Positions 27,497-40,594 of a stretch of DNA of 64,000 nt are shown piece by piece; position 1 is the stretch's first letter; each line of letters opens with the position of its first letter. The stretch is from Trinickia diaoshuihuensis (GTDB lineage Bacteria; Pseudomonadota; Gammaproteobacteria; Burkholderiales; Burkholderiaceae): NCBI RefSeq assembly GCF_003390925.1, contig NZ_QUBS01000083.1, forward strand, positions 78,148 to 142,147, read 5' to 3'. A model generated the notes under the pieces. It saw only the letters and a program-made list of their open reading frames with translations. It did no database searches and was not told the DNA's origin. The position numbers and the translations under genes are program-made.

Positions 27497-27683
27497 GAAT
27501 CGCTCCTCATTGACGCGTAGGAAGGCATGCTACGGTCCGGTCGCGTAAGGCGCGATCAGGAAAGGATGAAAAGCGCGGAAACGGATGAACGGTTGATCGC
27601 TTGATCGCTTCGTTGCAGGGATTGCTCCGTATCCCCTAGACTTATCGAAGCGACGCTGCGCAAACTGTGAAGGATTGAATGCC

Positions 27684-28553
27684 ATGAACGCCCGGGCTTC
27701 GACGTTAGGTGACGGTACGCGTACCAGCTTGCTCTCGAGCAAAGGGCGCGGGTGGAAAGGGTTTGGAGCGGAAGTCGTCTCAATTTCGGCGGGCACGCAC
27801 CGAATCCCCGCCGCGGAACAACACCGAATCGGCGTTCATATCGGCAAGCCGATACGCGCCAACTGTATCTGCGACGGTCGGCGGCACGCGAGGATTCAGA
27901 CGCATGGCGATGCCGACGTCATTCCCGCGGGCATGGATGGGCAATGGTCGGATGACTCCGATTGCACGGTCTTGCGGATCTGGATCGACCATGCATTCGC
28001 CGCATCGATCCACGATCAATTGGAACTGAAGCCGTCACGCGCGGCGTTTCCAATGCGCTTGCAAATGCGCGACCCGCGATTTCAGCATCTGGCGTGGGGA
28101 TTGCAAGCGGAATTGCAGGCCGAGGAAGCCTCCGATTCGCTCTTTGCCGAGAGTCTTTGCACGGCGATGGTCGTCCGCTTGCTGGGGAGCGTGCCCTCGC
28201 TGGAGGGGAAGCGCCGCGCACTGGCGCCCAAAGCGGCCGCGCGCGTGGCAGACTTTATCGAAAGTAGCCTCGACCGGCGCTTGACGTTGGCGGATCTAGC
28301 CTCGGTGCTCGATATGAGCGTCCCGCATTTCAAAGCGTTGTTTCGCGAGACCTTTGGCGTACCGGCCCATCGATATGTCGTACAGCGCCGCGTCGAGCGC
28401 GCGAAAGCGCTGCTATCGAGCGGCGCGCACGATGTCGCGCAAGTCGCGTTCGAGACGGGGTTCGCGCATCAAAGTCATATGGCGCATTGGATGAACCGGC
28501 TGTTAGGAGTGAGTCCGCGCGAGTTGATTAAATCGCGGCCGCGCGGCGCTTGA
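27684..28553 (+). CDS. AraC family transcriptional regulator
   Basis: 289 residues. The N-terminal part is a cupin-like ligand domain of low conservation. The C-terminal 100 residues form the AraC double helix-turn-helix (LTLADLASVLDMSVPHFKAL, then VAQVAFETGFAHQSHMAHWM). The ATG at 27684 is used because AAGGAT lies upstream; a TTG at 27675 is also possible. Divergent from the NmrA-like gene with about 190 bp between. Confidence 0.9.
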   Translation: MNARASTLGDGTRTSLLSSKGRGWKGFGAEVVSISAGTHRIPAAEQHRIGVHIGKPIRANCICDGRRHARIQTHGDADVIPAGMDGQWSDDSDCTVLRIWIDHAFAASIHDQLELKPSRAAFPMRLQMRDPRFQHLAWGLQAELQAEEASDSLFAESLCTAMVVRLLGSVPSLEGKRRALAPKAAARVADFIESSLDRRLTLADLASVLDMSVPHFKALFRETFGVPAHRYVVQRRVERAKALLSSGAHDVAQVAFETGFAHQSHMAHWMNRLLGVSPRELIKSRPRGA

Positions 28554-28718
28554 ACCTATTCGAGCGGTTATCGGCGCGATCTCCTGCGCCACGTAGGCGG
28601 GAACGGACTATGCAACGCGCCGGTAATATGGCTGACATTGCCCGTCGGCGATAATGGTCGAGTTTGCGGCCGCTGAGCGGGCGAGCCGCCAGGCCACTTC
28701 GTCTTCAGGGGGTATGCG

Positions 28719-29645
28719 ATGGATAAGCCGGACTCGAGATCCGATGCGCAGTTCTTTGCCGAACGGCAGCGCCGCTTCGAAGAAGATCTCGTCGATGCTT
28801 ACGACGAAGAACTCGAAATGGAGGTGGACGACCGTATCTTGGACGGCTCCGACGCCTTCACTCCCGAGGCGCGCAGGCTGCGCCGGCATTACTTCAAAGA
28901 GTTGTTCCGGCTGCAAGGCGAACTCGTGAAGCTGCAGGATTGGATCGTGGAAACGGGGCACAGGCTCGTCGTCATTTTCGAGGGGCGCGATGCGGCGGGC
29001 AAGGGCGGCGCGATCAAGCGAATTACGCAGCGGCTCAACCCGCGCGTCTGCCGCGTCGCCGCATTGCCGGCGCCCAGCAACCGCGAGCGCACTCAATGGT
29101 ATTTCCAGCGCTATGTCACGCATCTGCCGGCCGGCGGCGAAATGGTGCTCTTCGATCGCAGTTGGTACAACCGCGCGGGGGTGGAGCGCGTGATGGGGTT
29201 CTGCTCGGATGACGAGTATGAGGAGTTCTTCCGTTCGGTGCCCGAGTTTGAAAAGATGCTGGTTAGAAGCGGTATCCAGATCCTTAAATACTGGTTTTCG
29301 ATTACCGACGAAGAGCAGGAGATTCGTTTCCAGGCGCGCATCCACGATCCGCTCAAGCAATGGAAGCTAAGCCCGATGGACCTCGAAAGCCGGCGCCGCT
29401 GGGAGGCTTATACGCAGGCGAAGGAGGTCATGCTGCAGCGCTCGCATCATGCCGACGCCCCGTGGTGGGTAGTGCAAGCGGTCGACAAAAAGCGGGCACG
29501 GTTGAACTGTATCCATCATTTGTTGAGCCAAGTGCCGTATCGCGAGGTCGAGCATCCGGTGATCCAACTGCCGGAACGCGTGCATAACGAGGACTATATT
29601 CGCCAGCCGGTGCCCGCCGAGATGATTGTTCCGGAGATTTATTGA
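28719..29645 (+). CDS. ppk2: polyphosphate kinase 2 (PPK2)
   Basis: 308 residues, one PPK2 domain: Walker A FEGRDAAGKGGAIKRI, lid region RVAALPAPSNRERTQWYFQR, Walker B MVLFDRSWYNRAGVERVMGF. The acidic N-terminal 70 residues (DAYDEELEMEVDDRILDG) are usual for one-domain class I enzymes, which make GTP or ATP from NDP and polyphosphate. GGGGGTATG-type spacing before the ATG. Stands alone between an AraC gene and a minus-strand gene. Confidence 0.95.
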   Translation: MDKPDSRSDAQFFAERQRRFEEDLVDAYDEELEMEVDDRILDGSDAFTPEARRLRRHYFKELFRLQGELVKLQDWIVETGHRLVVIFEGRDAAGKGGAIKRITQRLNPRVCRVAALPAPSNRERTQWYFQRYVTHLPAGGEMVLFDRSWYNRAGVERVMGFCSDDEYEEFFRSVPEFEKMLVRSGIQILKYWFSITDEEQEIRFQARIHDPLKQWKLSPMDLESRRRWEAYTQAKEVMLQRSHHADAPWWVVQAVDKKRARLNCIHHLLSQVPYREVEHPVIQLPERVHNEDYIRQPVPAEMIVPEIY

Positions 29646-29709
29646 CTTTACGAGCGCGGAAGCGGGCTCAGGGGCATTCCGATGAGCCGCTCAAGAGCCA
29701 ATGACTGCG

Positions 29710-30015
29710 TTAGGCGAGTACCGGGCGGAAGAAGCTACGTTCGTAGCTGATGATGCAACGGGTTTTCGCCGCGTGATCGAACGCAGCTCGGCAGCCAGGA
29801 TCTTGCTGGGAATCGGCCCGGTATTTTTCGTAAGCGGCCAAGCTCGGGAACGAGAACAGCGCTAGCGCGACGTTATTGGCGCCTTCGCCGGGTAGGAAGT
29901 AGCCATGGTGCGTTCCGCCGAACCGTTCGACCAGTGGGATCCACATCTTCGCATAAGTCTCGAACTCATGGATGAGACCGGGATCGACGATGTAGCGGAC
30001 GTGGCAAGTGATCAT
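29710..30015 (-). CDS. NIPSNAP family protein
   Basis: 101 residues, a dimeric alpha/beta-barrel (ferredoxin-like) protein. TCHVRYIVDPGLIHEFETYA, GGTHHGYFLPGEGANNVAL and FSFPSLAAYEKYRADSQQDP are the NIPSNAP hallmarks. Start taken at the internal ATG (30015), since the open frame to 30078 adds non-conserved residues. Function in bacteria is undefined; it lies 75 bp downstream of a VOC protein in the same orientation, so they may be cotranscribed. Confidence 0.85.
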   Translation of the reverse strand: MITCHVRYIVDPGLIHEFETYAKMWIPLVERFGGTHHGYFLPGEGANNVALALFSFPSLAAYEKYRADSQQDPGCRAAFDHAAKTRCIISYERSFFRPVLA

Positions 30016-30090
30016 AGTGCCGGGATAGGGGTGAACGTTATCGGGTTGCGCCTTGGTTGTCGTGCGATGATAAAGCACAAACGAACGCCT

Positions 30091-30564
30091 TCACCCCTCA
30101 GTCCCGGCATATGCCGCCTTCAACGCGGCCACATCGAACTTATTCATTTGCATCATCGCCTTCGCGACGCGCCCCGCCTTGACCGGATCGGAATCCGAGA
30201 TCATCGGAATGAGATCGTCAGGCACGATCTGCCATGAGACGCCAAAGCGGTCCCGCAGCCAACCGCAGTTGTCGTAAGCGCCGCCGCCTTCGACGAGCTT
30301 ATCCCAGTAGCGGTCTAACTCCTGTTGATCGGCGCAACCGACCATGAACGATATCGAGTGATTGAACCGCTCGCCGGTTTCGTGGCTCATGGCGATGAAC
30401 GGCTGGCCAAAGAGCAGGAATTCGACCACTTTAGTGGCGGCCGTGCCCGGCACGGGTGTCACGCGCACCACGCGTGAATCGGGAAAGATGCCCGAATAGA
30501 ACACGGCAGCCTCTTCAGCTTGCGTGCAATACCAGAGAAAGGGCGTGATCTTCTGAATCGACAT
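30091..30564 (-). CDS. VOC superfamily protein, PhnB/3-demethylubiquinone methyltransferase-like
   Basis: 157 residues. ITPFLWYCTQAEEAAVFYSG, FMVGCADQQELDRYWDKLVE, CGWLRDRFGVSWQIVPDDL and MMQMNKFDVAALKAAYAG are diagnostic of the PhnB-like glyoxalase-fold group. Database labels as a 3-demethylubiquinone methyltransferase are traditional and not supported by fold. Start chosen at the ATG 30564, with the frame open upstream to 30708. Confidence 0.87.
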   Translation of the reverse strand: MSIQKITPFLWYCTQAEEAAVFYSGIFPDSRVVRVTPVPGTAATKVVEFLLFGQPFIAMSHETGERFNHSISFMVGCADQQELDRYWDKLVEGGGAYDNCGWLRDRFGVSWQIVPDDLIPMISDSDPVKAGRVAKAMMQMNKFDVAALKAAYAGTEG

Positions 30565-30592
30565 AGCGAACTCCTTCATGGTGACAAGGTGA

Positions 30593-32110
<1,518 letters not shown>

Positions 32111-32135
32111 CGCGATGCCCCGGTTGAAGGTCGGC

Positions 32136-32987
32136 TTAGCCTTTCGTCGCCCCAAACGTGAGCCCCGCGACGAAATGTTTTTGCATCGCGAAGAACATCG
32201 CGACCGAGGGCATCGCCGCGAGGATGGACCCGGCCGATACGAGATTCCAGGCAGTCGTCCATTGACCTTTCAGCGCCGCGACGCCGACGGTGATCGGCGC
32301 CGCATCGTCGCCTTGCGTCAAACATAGGGCCCAGAAATAGTCGTTCCACACGAACGTGAAGACCAAAATCGAAAGCGCGGCGAGCGCCGGCCGAATGAGC
32401 GGCAAGACGATTTTGAAGAATACGGTCCACTCGTTGGCCCCTTCGATGCGGGCGGCTTCGATCAATTCGAATGGGAGTTGCTTGATGAAGTTCCTGAGGA
32501 ACAGCGCGCAAAACCCGGTCTGGAACGAGAGATGAAAGAGGATGAGCCCGCTTACGGAGTTATACAGGCCAAGCTGCAAGGATAAATCCCGCACCGGAAT
32601 CATCAGCACTTGAATCGGTACGAAGTTGCCGGCCACGAACGCCGCGAATAGCGTCGAATTGCCCGGAAATCGATAGATCGCAAGGGCGAATCCGGCCATG
32701 GCGGCCAGCGCGATCGCGCCCGCCACCGCCGGCAGCGTGATTTGCACGCTGTTCCAAAAGTAATGCAGCATGGGTGAGGCCGTCAGCGCTTCGCGATAGT
32801 TGTCGACGAGCGCGAAATGCTTGGGCCATCCCCAATAATTGCCGGCGCTCAGCTCCTCCGACGATCTCACCGATGTGACAAGCACCGCGATCATCGGCAG
32901 CAGCCAAACGATGAGCGCGACCGGCAGCGACAGTTTGTACACGCAGCGTGCAGCGGGTTTCCATTTCTCGACCGGCATGGGATACAT
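32136..32987 (-). CDS. sugar ABC transporter permease (GanQ/MalG-like), cluster 2
   Basis: 283 residues, identical in length to the cluster 1 copy. Six membrane helices; EAA motif EAARIEGANEWTVFFKIVLP; C-terminus FVWNDYFWALCLTQGDD. It is the last gene of the cluster 2 importer operon, 12 bp after its partner permease. The high similarity to 20970-21821 shows paralogy by duplication. Confidence 0.92.
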   Translation of the reverse strand: MYPMPVEKWKPAARCVYKLSLPVALIVWLLPMIAVLVTSVRSSEELSAGNYWGWPKHFALVDNYREALTASPMLHYFWNSVQITLPAVAGAIALAAMAGFALAIYRFPGNSTLFAAFVAGNFVPIQVLMIPVRDLSLQLGLYNSVSGLILFHLSFQTGFCALFLRNFIKQLPFELIEAARIEGANEWTVFFKIVLPLIRPALAALSILVFTFVWNDYFWALCLTQGDDAAPITVGVAALKGQWTTAWNLVSAGSILAAMPSVAMFFAMQKHFVAGLTFGATKG

Positions 32988-32999
32988 GGTCAGGACTCC

Positions 33000-33965
33000 T
33001 TATCGCTCGTTTCTGAGCAACCGGCGCAGTTGATAAACGATGAAGAGCAGCATGATCGCGAACAGCACCACCGCGATCGCGGCCGAATAACCGAGCCGGT
33101 AATACTTGATCGCTTGGTCGTACATGTAATAAGCGAGGACCGTGGAGCTTTCGAACGGGCCGCCGCCGGTCATGACCGAGATCAAATCGAAGCTGCGCAA
33201 TGCGCCGATCACGGTGACGACGACGGCCATGAACGTGGTCGGCCGCAGTTGCGGGAGAATGACGTGCCATAGCAGCGCCCAACCCTTCGCGCCCTCCATG
33301 CGCGCCGCTTCGATTTGCTCGCTGCTCAGCGTGGTGAGTCCGGTGAGGTACAAAATCATGCAGTACGCGGTTTGCGGCCACAACGCCGCGAGAATGATGC
33401 CCGGCGTCGCATAGTGGGGGTCGCCCAGCACCGGAATCCCGTGCCCCACGATCAGCGCCAGCAAGCCGAACGTCGGGTCGTAGAACCAGGAAAAGATGAG
33501 CCCCACCACCACGCCCGACAGCACGAACGGCGCGAAGAACAGCGACTTGACGATGCGGATGCCCGCTACCGCTTGATTGAGGTAGAGCGCGATGGCGAGC
33601 CCCATCGGCGGCGCCAGCAAAAACAGCGCGAGCCAAATGACGTTGTTTTTGAGCGCGGTATAGAACGTCTGCGAGTGAAAGAGTTCGACGTAGTTGGCGA
33701 GGCCGACGAAGGTTGCTTCGGTCATGCCGTCCCAGTTGTAAAGGCTGAGGCGCAGCGTCGATAGCACGGGCCAAATGACGTAGATGGCCACCATCGCGCA
33801 CGCGGGAGCAAGAAACAACATCGCCGCGCGACGCTGGCGCCGTGCCGTCGGCGACGTGCGGCGGCGTGTGGTGGGCCTCCGCCGGCTTGCCGGCGCCGAC
33901 GGAGGCAGGCCGTCTTCTCCAGGGTGGGCGGACCCATCGGCTCGCTGAGTGATGAACTGAGACAC
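33000..33965 (-). CDS. sugar ABC transporter permease (GanP/MalF-like), cluster 2
   Basis: 321 residues from a GTG start with AGGAGGTTGAC upstream. A 40-residue basic, Arg/Pro-rich cytoplasmic head is longer than in the paralogue. Six helices and the EAA loop EAARMEGAKGWALLWHVILP follow. It forms the channel with the protein encoded next. Confidence 0.92.
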   Translation of the reverse strand: MSQFITQRADGSAHPGEDGLPPSAPASRRRPTTRRRTSPTARRQRRAAMLFLAPACAMVAIYVIWPVLSTLRLSLYNWDGMTEATFVGLANYVELFHSQTFYTALKNNVIWLALFLLAPPMGLAIALYLNQAVAGIRIVKSLFFAPFVLSGVVVGLIFSWFYDPTFGLLALIVGHGIPVLGDPHYATPGIILAALWPQTAYCMILYLTGLTTLSSEQIEAARMEGAKGWALLWHVILPQLRPTTFMAVVVTVIGALRSFDLISVMTGGGPFESSTVLAYYMYDQAIKYYRLGYSAAIAVVLFAIMLLFIVYQLRRLLRNER

Positions 33966-34038
33966 GTCAACCTCCTAAACGAACGCGCGCGCCGCGCGCG
34001 GGTTGCCCGATCGGCTTCGCCGCGCGCGAGCGCATTGC

Positions 34039-35295
34039 TTACTTCTTATAGATCCGCTGCCGAGCCTGCTCCAGATGGGCCAGTATCGAATCGAGCTGCG
34101 TCGGATCGGACACGAACTGCTGCATGCCTTTCATCCCTTCATCGGCCATTTCCTTCGTCATGTCGCGATCGTAGAACTGAGCGATGCCGCCCTTCGTGTT
34201 CGAAAGGATCTGAAAACCGATTTTCGAAATGGGATCGTCGGGCTCGGGCGATTGGCTGTTCGCCGACAACGAACCGAGTCCCACCGCGAGTTGCGCGCCG
34301 ATTTTGGGCGTCTCGGCGAACGCGAGGAACGCGCGCGCATCGGCCTTGTTTTTAGCCTTCGCGGGAATGTTGAGCGTTTCGACCGGACCGTCTTCGGCCG
34401 TCGGTACGTTGGTATCGATGATCGGGAATTGGAAGTAACCCATTTGCGATTTCACGGCCGGCGTAAAACCGCCGGTGATGAACGTGCCCATCAGCATCAT
34501 CGCGGCCTTGCCTTGGAAGAGGAAAGGCTGGGCGGCATCGAGATCGTACGAAAGCGAGTTCTCGATGAAGTAGCCCGCATCGAGCAACTGTTTCCAAGTC
34601 GTGTAGACCTTTTTCACGCGGGCATCGGTGTACGGAACTTCGCCCGCCATCAACTTCTGATGAAAGGCGTTGCCATTCAGACGCAGGTCCAGATAATCGA
34701 ACCAGCCCGCCAGCGTCCAAGCATCGCGTCCGGCTACGGCGATCGGCGTGATGCCCGCGGACTTCAGTTTCTTGCAATCGTCGAGGAACTCGTTCCAACT
34801 TTTCGGTTCGCCGGCGATCCCGACTTTCTGAAACAGATCCTTCCGATAGAACATGCCCCACGAGTAGTAGACGGTGGGCGCGGCGTATTGCTTGCCGTTA
34901 TAGGACGATGCTTCCTTCGTGGACGCATAGGTGTTGTCCCAGCCATTCTTCGTCCAATCGGCGGACAGGTCTTCGAACAAACCGCGCTTGGCGTAATACG
35001 CCATGCGTTCTCCGTCATGCCAGTTCACGATGTCGGGCGGCGCCGTGGTCAACCAGCCGGGCAACTGAACCTTGTACGCTTCCTCGTCGATAAACGCGAC
35101 CTTCACGTCGGTGCCGGGGTGGGTTTTCCTGAATTCATCCACCACCTGGGTCCAGACTGCGCGCTGGCTTGCTCCCTTGAAGGCGATGTTGATGTCGAGC
35201 GTCGCGGCGCGTGCCGTGCTGCTTGCAAGCGCGCCGATCGCGAGGGCCGACGCGAGCGCGACGGCGGCGAGCGTGGTGCGGGGTTTGTACGTCAT
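34039..35295 (-). CDS. extracellular sugar-binding protein of ABC importer, cluster 2
   Basis: 418 residues with a Sec signal peptide (TLAAVALASALAIGALASST). The SBP_bac core (VAGRDAWTLAGWFDYLDLRL, FQGKAAMMLMGTFITGGF, GGIAQFYDRDMTKEMADEGM) matches the cluster 1 protein throughout. Differences near the hinge may reflect a different oligosaccharide length or linkage. AGGAGACAGGC is found upstream of the ATG. Confidence 0.9.
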   Translation of the reverse strand: MTYKPRTTLAAVALASALAIGALASSTARAATLDINIAFKGASQRAVWTQVVDEFRKTHPGTDVKVAFIDEEAYKVQLPGWLTTAPPDIVNWHDGERMAYYAKRGLFEDLSADWTKNGWDNTYASTKEASSYNGKQYAAPTVYYSWGMFYRKDLFQKVGIAGEPKSWNEFLDDCKKLKSAGITPIAVAGRDAWTLAGWFDYLDLRLNGNAFHQKLMAGEVPYTDARVKKVYTTWKQLLDAGYFIENSLSYDLDAAQPFLFQGKAAMMLMGTFITGGFTPAVKSQMGYFQFPIIDTNVPTAEDGPVETLNIPAKAKNKADARAFLAFAETPKIGAQLAVGLGSLSANSQSPEPDDPISKIGFQILSNTKGGIAQFYDRDMTKEMADEGMKGMQQFVSDPTQLDSILAHLEQARQRIYKK

Positions 35296-35367
35296 GCCTG
35301 TCTCCTATGTATTACGTCGTTGTCGGTGTTGCATCGGAACCGGTATGGGGCGTTCGACCTCGTACGT

Positions 35368-37365
35368 TCAACGCGCCCGCGTTCGATAAGCGGCCACGCC
35401 TTGCGGCTCGATTTCGTGCGAGCCGACGAGGAAGGCGTCGGCCGGTATGCCGCTCGGCAGCGTATGAGGTTGCGCGCCGTAGTTGAACACCCACGTGACG
35501 CCTCCGCGCCTGCTCACGCGCACCATATCGCCGAGCGGTTCCGGTTCGAGCCCGGCTTCGCGCGCGATGCGGGCGAACAGCGCTTGCGTGGAGGCCTCGT
35601 CGAATAGGCTCGCCAGATAATGCATCGCACCGTATTTCACGTAGGCAGAATGGCCGTCGTTGAATGCCGCGCGGATTTCGATCGATTCGCGGCTTTCCTT
35701 TCCTAGGTCGACGTCGATCAAGTCGCGCCAATGCCGCGCATGCCCTTGCGGGAGGTTGCCGCTGAACGCGACGCGCGGATTGACGTTCGGCCGCATCGAT
35801 TCGACGCGCCAAACGCGCACGGGCATGACAGACGCGAGAGGACCCGGCGGCAAGTTGGACGGGATCTGCAGCTCGGCCGTCTTCGATCCGGTACGCGGCC
35901 CGATGATCACGTGCGCGAGGGTGTCCTTCAGGCGTTGGGCGAGCTCGTCGGATACGACCGGCAACGGCGGAATGACGATCAGCTTGTAGCCGTCGAGCGG
36001 CGCGTGCGGGGAGACGATATCGACGTCGAATCCGAGCGTGCGCAGTGCCGAATAATATTCGACCGCGAACCGCGGATAGTGAAAGTCGATGCCTTGCGGA
36101 TGCACTTCGAAAAGCCATTTGGCTTCGTAGTCGAAGATCAGTGCCACGCGCGCGGGTACTTTGCCTTCGACATCGGCATCGACATGGCCGGACAACGCGC
36201 TCAGCTCTTGCGCGACGCGTTCGGCTTCGCTGCCGCCGATATCGAGCCGGTTGTCGGGCGTATTCAATCCCGCGTGCATTTGCTCTTGCGCGAACGGCGC
36301 TTGGCGCCAACGGAAATACGACACACAGCCCGCGCCGTGAGCGAACGCTTCCCAGCTCCAAAGCCGAACCATCCCGGGCAACGGAGCGGGATTCCATTTG
36401 GCCCAGTTGACGGGGCCGGGCTGCTGCTCCATGACCCAGAAAGGCAGCTTGGACATGCCGCGATAAAGGTCGTGATTGAACGACGCGAAATCGGGATGGC
36501 CCGTGCGTAAATACTTTGCTTTCACTTCGGGCTCGTACCACTGCTCCTCGAGCGCGCCGAGCGGATAGCTGTCCCAAGCGGCCACGTCGAGATCGTCGGC
36601 CACCTGGTAGTGATCGAACTCGGTGAACAGTTGCATGAAGTTGTGCGCAACCGGGCGTCCCGGCGAGTGCCGGCGAATGATCTCCACCTGCATGCGGTTG
36701 TACCGCGCGACTTCGTCGGAGGCGAAACGCCGATAGTCGAGACGATGCGATGGGTGCGCCTCGGTGACGGTGCCGACCGGCGCGTCGATTTCCTCGAAGC
36801 TGCGATACTCCATACTCCAAAACACGGTGCCCCATGCGCGGTTCAACGCGTCGATGTTGCCGTAGCGCGCCTTCAGCCATGCGCGAAAACGTTCGAGCGC
36901 GGCGCGCGAATAACTGACGACGGTTTGGTGGCAACCATACTCGTTATCGGTCTGCCAGTACGCGACGGCGGGATGCTTGCCGTAACGCGACGCAATGGCG
37001 TCGCAAATCGCCTTCGACGCTTCGAAGTAGGCGGGCGACGAGAAGTCGTAGTGCCGGCGCGATCCGAAGCCGCGAACGCGCCCGTCGGCGCCGACCGGCA
37101 GAATGTCGGGGTGACGGTCGATGAGCCACTTCGGCGGCGTGGCCGTCGGCGTGCACATGACGACCTCGAGGCCTTCCGCTGCGAGCGTGTCGATGGCGCG
37201 ATCGAGCCAGCCCCAGTCGAATTCGCCGGGCGAGGGTTCGATGCGGCTCCAAGCAAATTCGGCGATACGTACCTGCTTGATGCCGAGCTGTCGCATCCGC
37301 TTTGCATCGTCGCGCCACATGGCCTCGGGCCAGTGCTCGGGGTAATAGCAGACTCCTAGACGCAT
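35368..37365 (-). CDS. beta-galactosidase, GH42, cluster 2
   Basis: 665 residues, cytoplasmic. It starts [15 protein letters not shown] as in the paralogue. The acid/base Glu142 is in [10 protein letters not shown] and the nucleophile Glu in [13 protein letters not shown]. The trimerisation and C-terminal domains are complete. Being located between the ATPase and the binding-protein genes, it forms one transcription unit with the importer. No galactanase accompanies it, so this cluster is probably for short galactosides. Confidence 0.95.
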   Translation of the reverse strand: MRLGVCYYPEHWPEAMWRDDAKRMRQLGIKQVRIAEFAWSRIEPSPGEFDWGWLDRAIDTLAAEGLEVVMCTPTATPPKWLIDRHPDILPVGADGRVRGFGSRRHYDFSSPAYFEASKAICDAIASRYGKHPAVAYWQTDNEYGCHQTVVSYSRAALERFRAWLKARYGNIDALNRAWGTVFWSMEYRSFEEIDAPVGTVTEAHPSHRLDYRRFASDEVARYNRMQVEIIRRHSPGRPVAHNFMQLFTEFDHYQVADDLDVAAWDSYPLGALEEQWYEPEVKAKYLRTGHPDFASFNHDLYRGMSKLPFWVMEQQPGPVNWAKWNPAPLPGMVRLWSWEAFAHGAGCVSYFRWRQAPFAQEQMHAGLNTPDNRLDIGGSEAERVAQELSALSGHVDADVEGKVPARVALIFDYEAKWLFEVHPQGIDFHYPRFAVEYYSALRTLGFDVDIVSPHAPLDGYKLIVIPPLPVVSDELAQRLKDTLAHVIIGPRTGSKTAELQIPSNLPPGPLASVMPVRVWRVESMRPNVNPRVAFSGNLPQGHARHWRDLIDVDLGKESRESIEIRAAFNDGHSAYVKYGAMHYLASLFDEASTQALFARIAREAGLEPEPLGDMVRVSRRGGVTWVFNYGAQPHTLPSGIPADAFLVGSHEIEPQGVAAYRTRAR

Positions 37366-37392
37366 TGCATGGTCCTCTTGTCGGTGTCGGTT

Positions 37393-38556
<1,164 letters not shown>

Positions 38557-38588
38557 CGTGCCGTCTCCGTGTTTTAATCTGCGCTTGA

Positions 38589-38606
38589 TGATTAAGCGCT
38601 TAATCA
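38589..38606. promoter_or_regulatory. LacI-type operator palindrome 3 (cluster 2 promoter)
   Basis: TGATTAAGCGCTTAATCA, a perfect 18-bp palindrome with the same TTAAGCGCTTAA core as the two cluster 1 sites but different flanks. It is 33 bp from the ATPase start and in the divergent region shared with the second LacI gene. Confidence 0.75.
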
Positions 38607-38739
38607 GCGCGCCGTAAAAAGCGGTCGCGGGGCGACCGGGGCGCGGCAGGCTCAACTTTTCGTGAGCGATGAGTGCATGGTGCCGCGCCCGGCGCGATCA
38701 TGCAAATGTTGAATAACCATCCCATTTATTGAGAAACCG

Positions 38740-39786
38740 ATGCCGACGCTGAACGAAGTAGCCGCCGCGGCGGGTGTGACGCCCGCCACGGTTTCGAACG
38801 TGCTGCGCGGTAAGGGCCGTGTCGGCGAGGCGACGCGACAGCGCGTGCTCGAAGCGATTGCCGCGCTCGGCTATCGGCCGCATTTGCCCGCGCGTGCGTT
38901 AGCCGAGGGCCGCGCGCCGACGATCGCATTGATGGTGTCGAGCATTGCGAACCCGTTCTATCCCGAGTTCGCGCTAGCGGTGGAGAACGCGCTTCGGCGC
39001 AGGGGGCAATTCCTCATTATTTGCAACACGGCCGGCGATCCGCAGACGGGCCGTGCCTACCTCGATCAAATCGCGGGGACGTTGTCCGAAGGTGTCTTGG
39101 TCATGAATGCGAACCTCGATTTCGAGGATCTGCGGATGACCGAATTGCGCGGCGCGCCTGTCGTTTTGTGTATGTGGGAGCGGCCGCTCGATCCGCCTGG
39201 GCTGCCATGCGTGGCGGTGGACTTTCGATCGGCGGGGGAACTGGCGGCGAAGCATCTGCTCGAACTCGGGCATCGGCGCATCGGCGCGATCGTCGGCAGC
39301 AAAGTGTATGGGATTCATGCGGCGCGTTACGACGGTTTCGTCGATGCGATCGGCGCGGCCGGGCTCGACGCGGCTGCCGCTCCGGTGCTGTACACGCCCG
39401 ATACAACGCAGGGTGGTTATGCCGCGGCGCTCGAATTATTGAAGGCCCATCCGGATCTGACGGCGCTCTTTACCACGAACGATTTGCCCGCGCTCGGCGC
39501 GATGCAGGCGGCGGCCGATTTAGGGCTTGCCGTGCCGGGCGATCTTTCCGTCGTCGGGATTACCGACATTCAACTGGCGCGTGAATCGCGGCCCGCGTTG
39601 ACGACTGTGGCGGTGCCGACGGTCGAAGCGGCCGAGCTGGCGGTGGCCTTGCTGTTGGAGTTGATCGAAGCGCCGGCTGCGCGGCCGCAAGCGGCCGGTG
39701 AACGCGAGGCACGCGTTTGCGTGACCTCGGCGCCCCATCTCATCGTCCGTGCGTCGACGGGCCAGGTACGCGAAGGAAGCCTTTAG
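38740..39786 (+). CDS. LacI family transcriptional regulator (galactan cluster 2)
   Basis: 348 residues. The helix-turn-helix PTLNEVAAAAGVTPATVSNV, hinge RPHLPARALAEG and effector domain (NPFYPEFALAVENAL, LFTTNDLPALGAMQAAADLG) all align with the cluster 1 LacI. It diverges from the cluster 2 operon across the palindrome at 38589-38606 and probably represses it. Confidence 0.92.
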   Translation: MPTLNEVAAAAGVTPATVSNVLRGKGRVGEATRQRVLEAIAALGYRPHLPARALAEGRAPTIALMVSSIANPFYPEFALAVENALRRRGQFLIICNTAGDPQTGRAYLDQIAGTLSEGVLVMNANLDFEDLRMTELRGAPVVLCMWERPLDPPGLPCVAVDFRSAGELAAKHLLELGHRRIGAIVGSKVYGIHAARYDGFVDAIGAAGLDAAAAPVLYTPDTTQGGYAAALELLKAHPDLTALFTTNDLPALGAMQAAADLGLAVPGDLSVVGITDIQLARESRPALTTVAVPTVEAAELAVALLLELIEAPAARPQAAGEREARVCVTSAPHLIVRASTGQVREGSL

Positions 39787-39849
39787 CAGTCCTAACCGAA
39801 CGCGGTCGGCGATAACGAACGCGCTCATCGCGCGTTCGCGCAAGCGCGT

Positions 39850-40593
39850 TCAAAGATAGAACATCCGATCCTCGTCCGACTTCGTCGCATGCGGCTCGGC
39901 TTCTCCGCGATCTTCGTAGAACGCGAGGACGGCCTCCAGCACTTGGGCCGGATCGTCGATCACCTGCATGAGCTTCATGTCTTCGGGATTGATGAGTCCC
40001 ATCGGCAGCAGGGCGGTCTCGAACCACTGCAAGAGCCCTTTCCAGAACTCGGCGCCCACCAATATGATCGGTACGTGGCGCGACTTCTTCGTTTGGATCA
40101 GCGTCAGCACTTCGGCCAGCTCATCGAGCGTGCCGAAGCCGCCCGGCATGACGATCACGGCATCGGAGTTCTTGACGAACGTGACCTTGCGCGTGAAGAA
40201 GTGCCGGAAACGCAGCGAGATGTCTTGCCACTGGTTGCCCGATTGCTCATGCGGCAACTCGATGTTCAAGCCCACCGACGGCGCCTTGCCTGCATGGGCG
40301 CCCTTGTTCGCGGCTTCCATGATGCCCGGGCCGCCGCCCGAGATGACGGCGAAGCCCGCATCCGAAAGCTTGCGGGCGATTTGGGTCGCCAGCTTGTAAT
40401 AAGGTGAGCTCGGTTTGAGGCGGGCCGAACCGTAAATGCTCACGGCCGGGCGAATCTCCGAGAGGTACTCGGTCGCCTCGATGAACTCTGCCATAATCGT
40501 GAACATCTGCCATGACGCGCGGGCCTTTTTGGCTGTCGCGCGTTCTTGATCTGCGAGCGATCGCAGACTCGGAATCACTTTTCTCTTGTTCAT
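39850..40593 (-). CDS. LOG family (TIGR00730-type) Rossmann-fold protein
   Basis: 247 residues. VISGGGPGIMEAANKGA and the PGGFGTLDELAEVL motif identify the lysine-decarboxylase-like LOG family, whose members hydrolyse cytokinin or AMP-type nucleotides. The central FRHFFTRKVTFVKNSDAVIV is also conserved. Its start codon is separated by one base from the polA start on the other strand. An internal start at the M of MFTIMAEFIEATEYLSEIRP would give more room for promoters but lose the conserved-looking head. Confidence 0.88.
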   Translation of the reverse strand: MNKRKVIPSLRSLADQERATAKKARASWQMFTIMAEFIEATEYLSEIRPAVSIYGSARLKPSSPYYKLATQIARKLSDAGFAVISGGGPGIMEAANKGAHAGKAPSVGLNIELPHEQSGNQWQDISLRFRHFFTRKVTFVKNSDAVIVMPGGFGTLDELAEVLTLIQTKKSRHVPIILVGAEFWKGLLQWFETALLPMGLINPEDMKLMQVIDDPAQVLEAVLAFYEDRGEAEPHATKSDEDRMFYL

Positions 40594-40594
40594 A

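Noticed and set aside
34003..35607. 534-codon plus-strand frame over the cluster 2 binding-protein gene
   Set aside because: Antisense shadow; the minus-strand product has a signal peptide and full SBP motifs.
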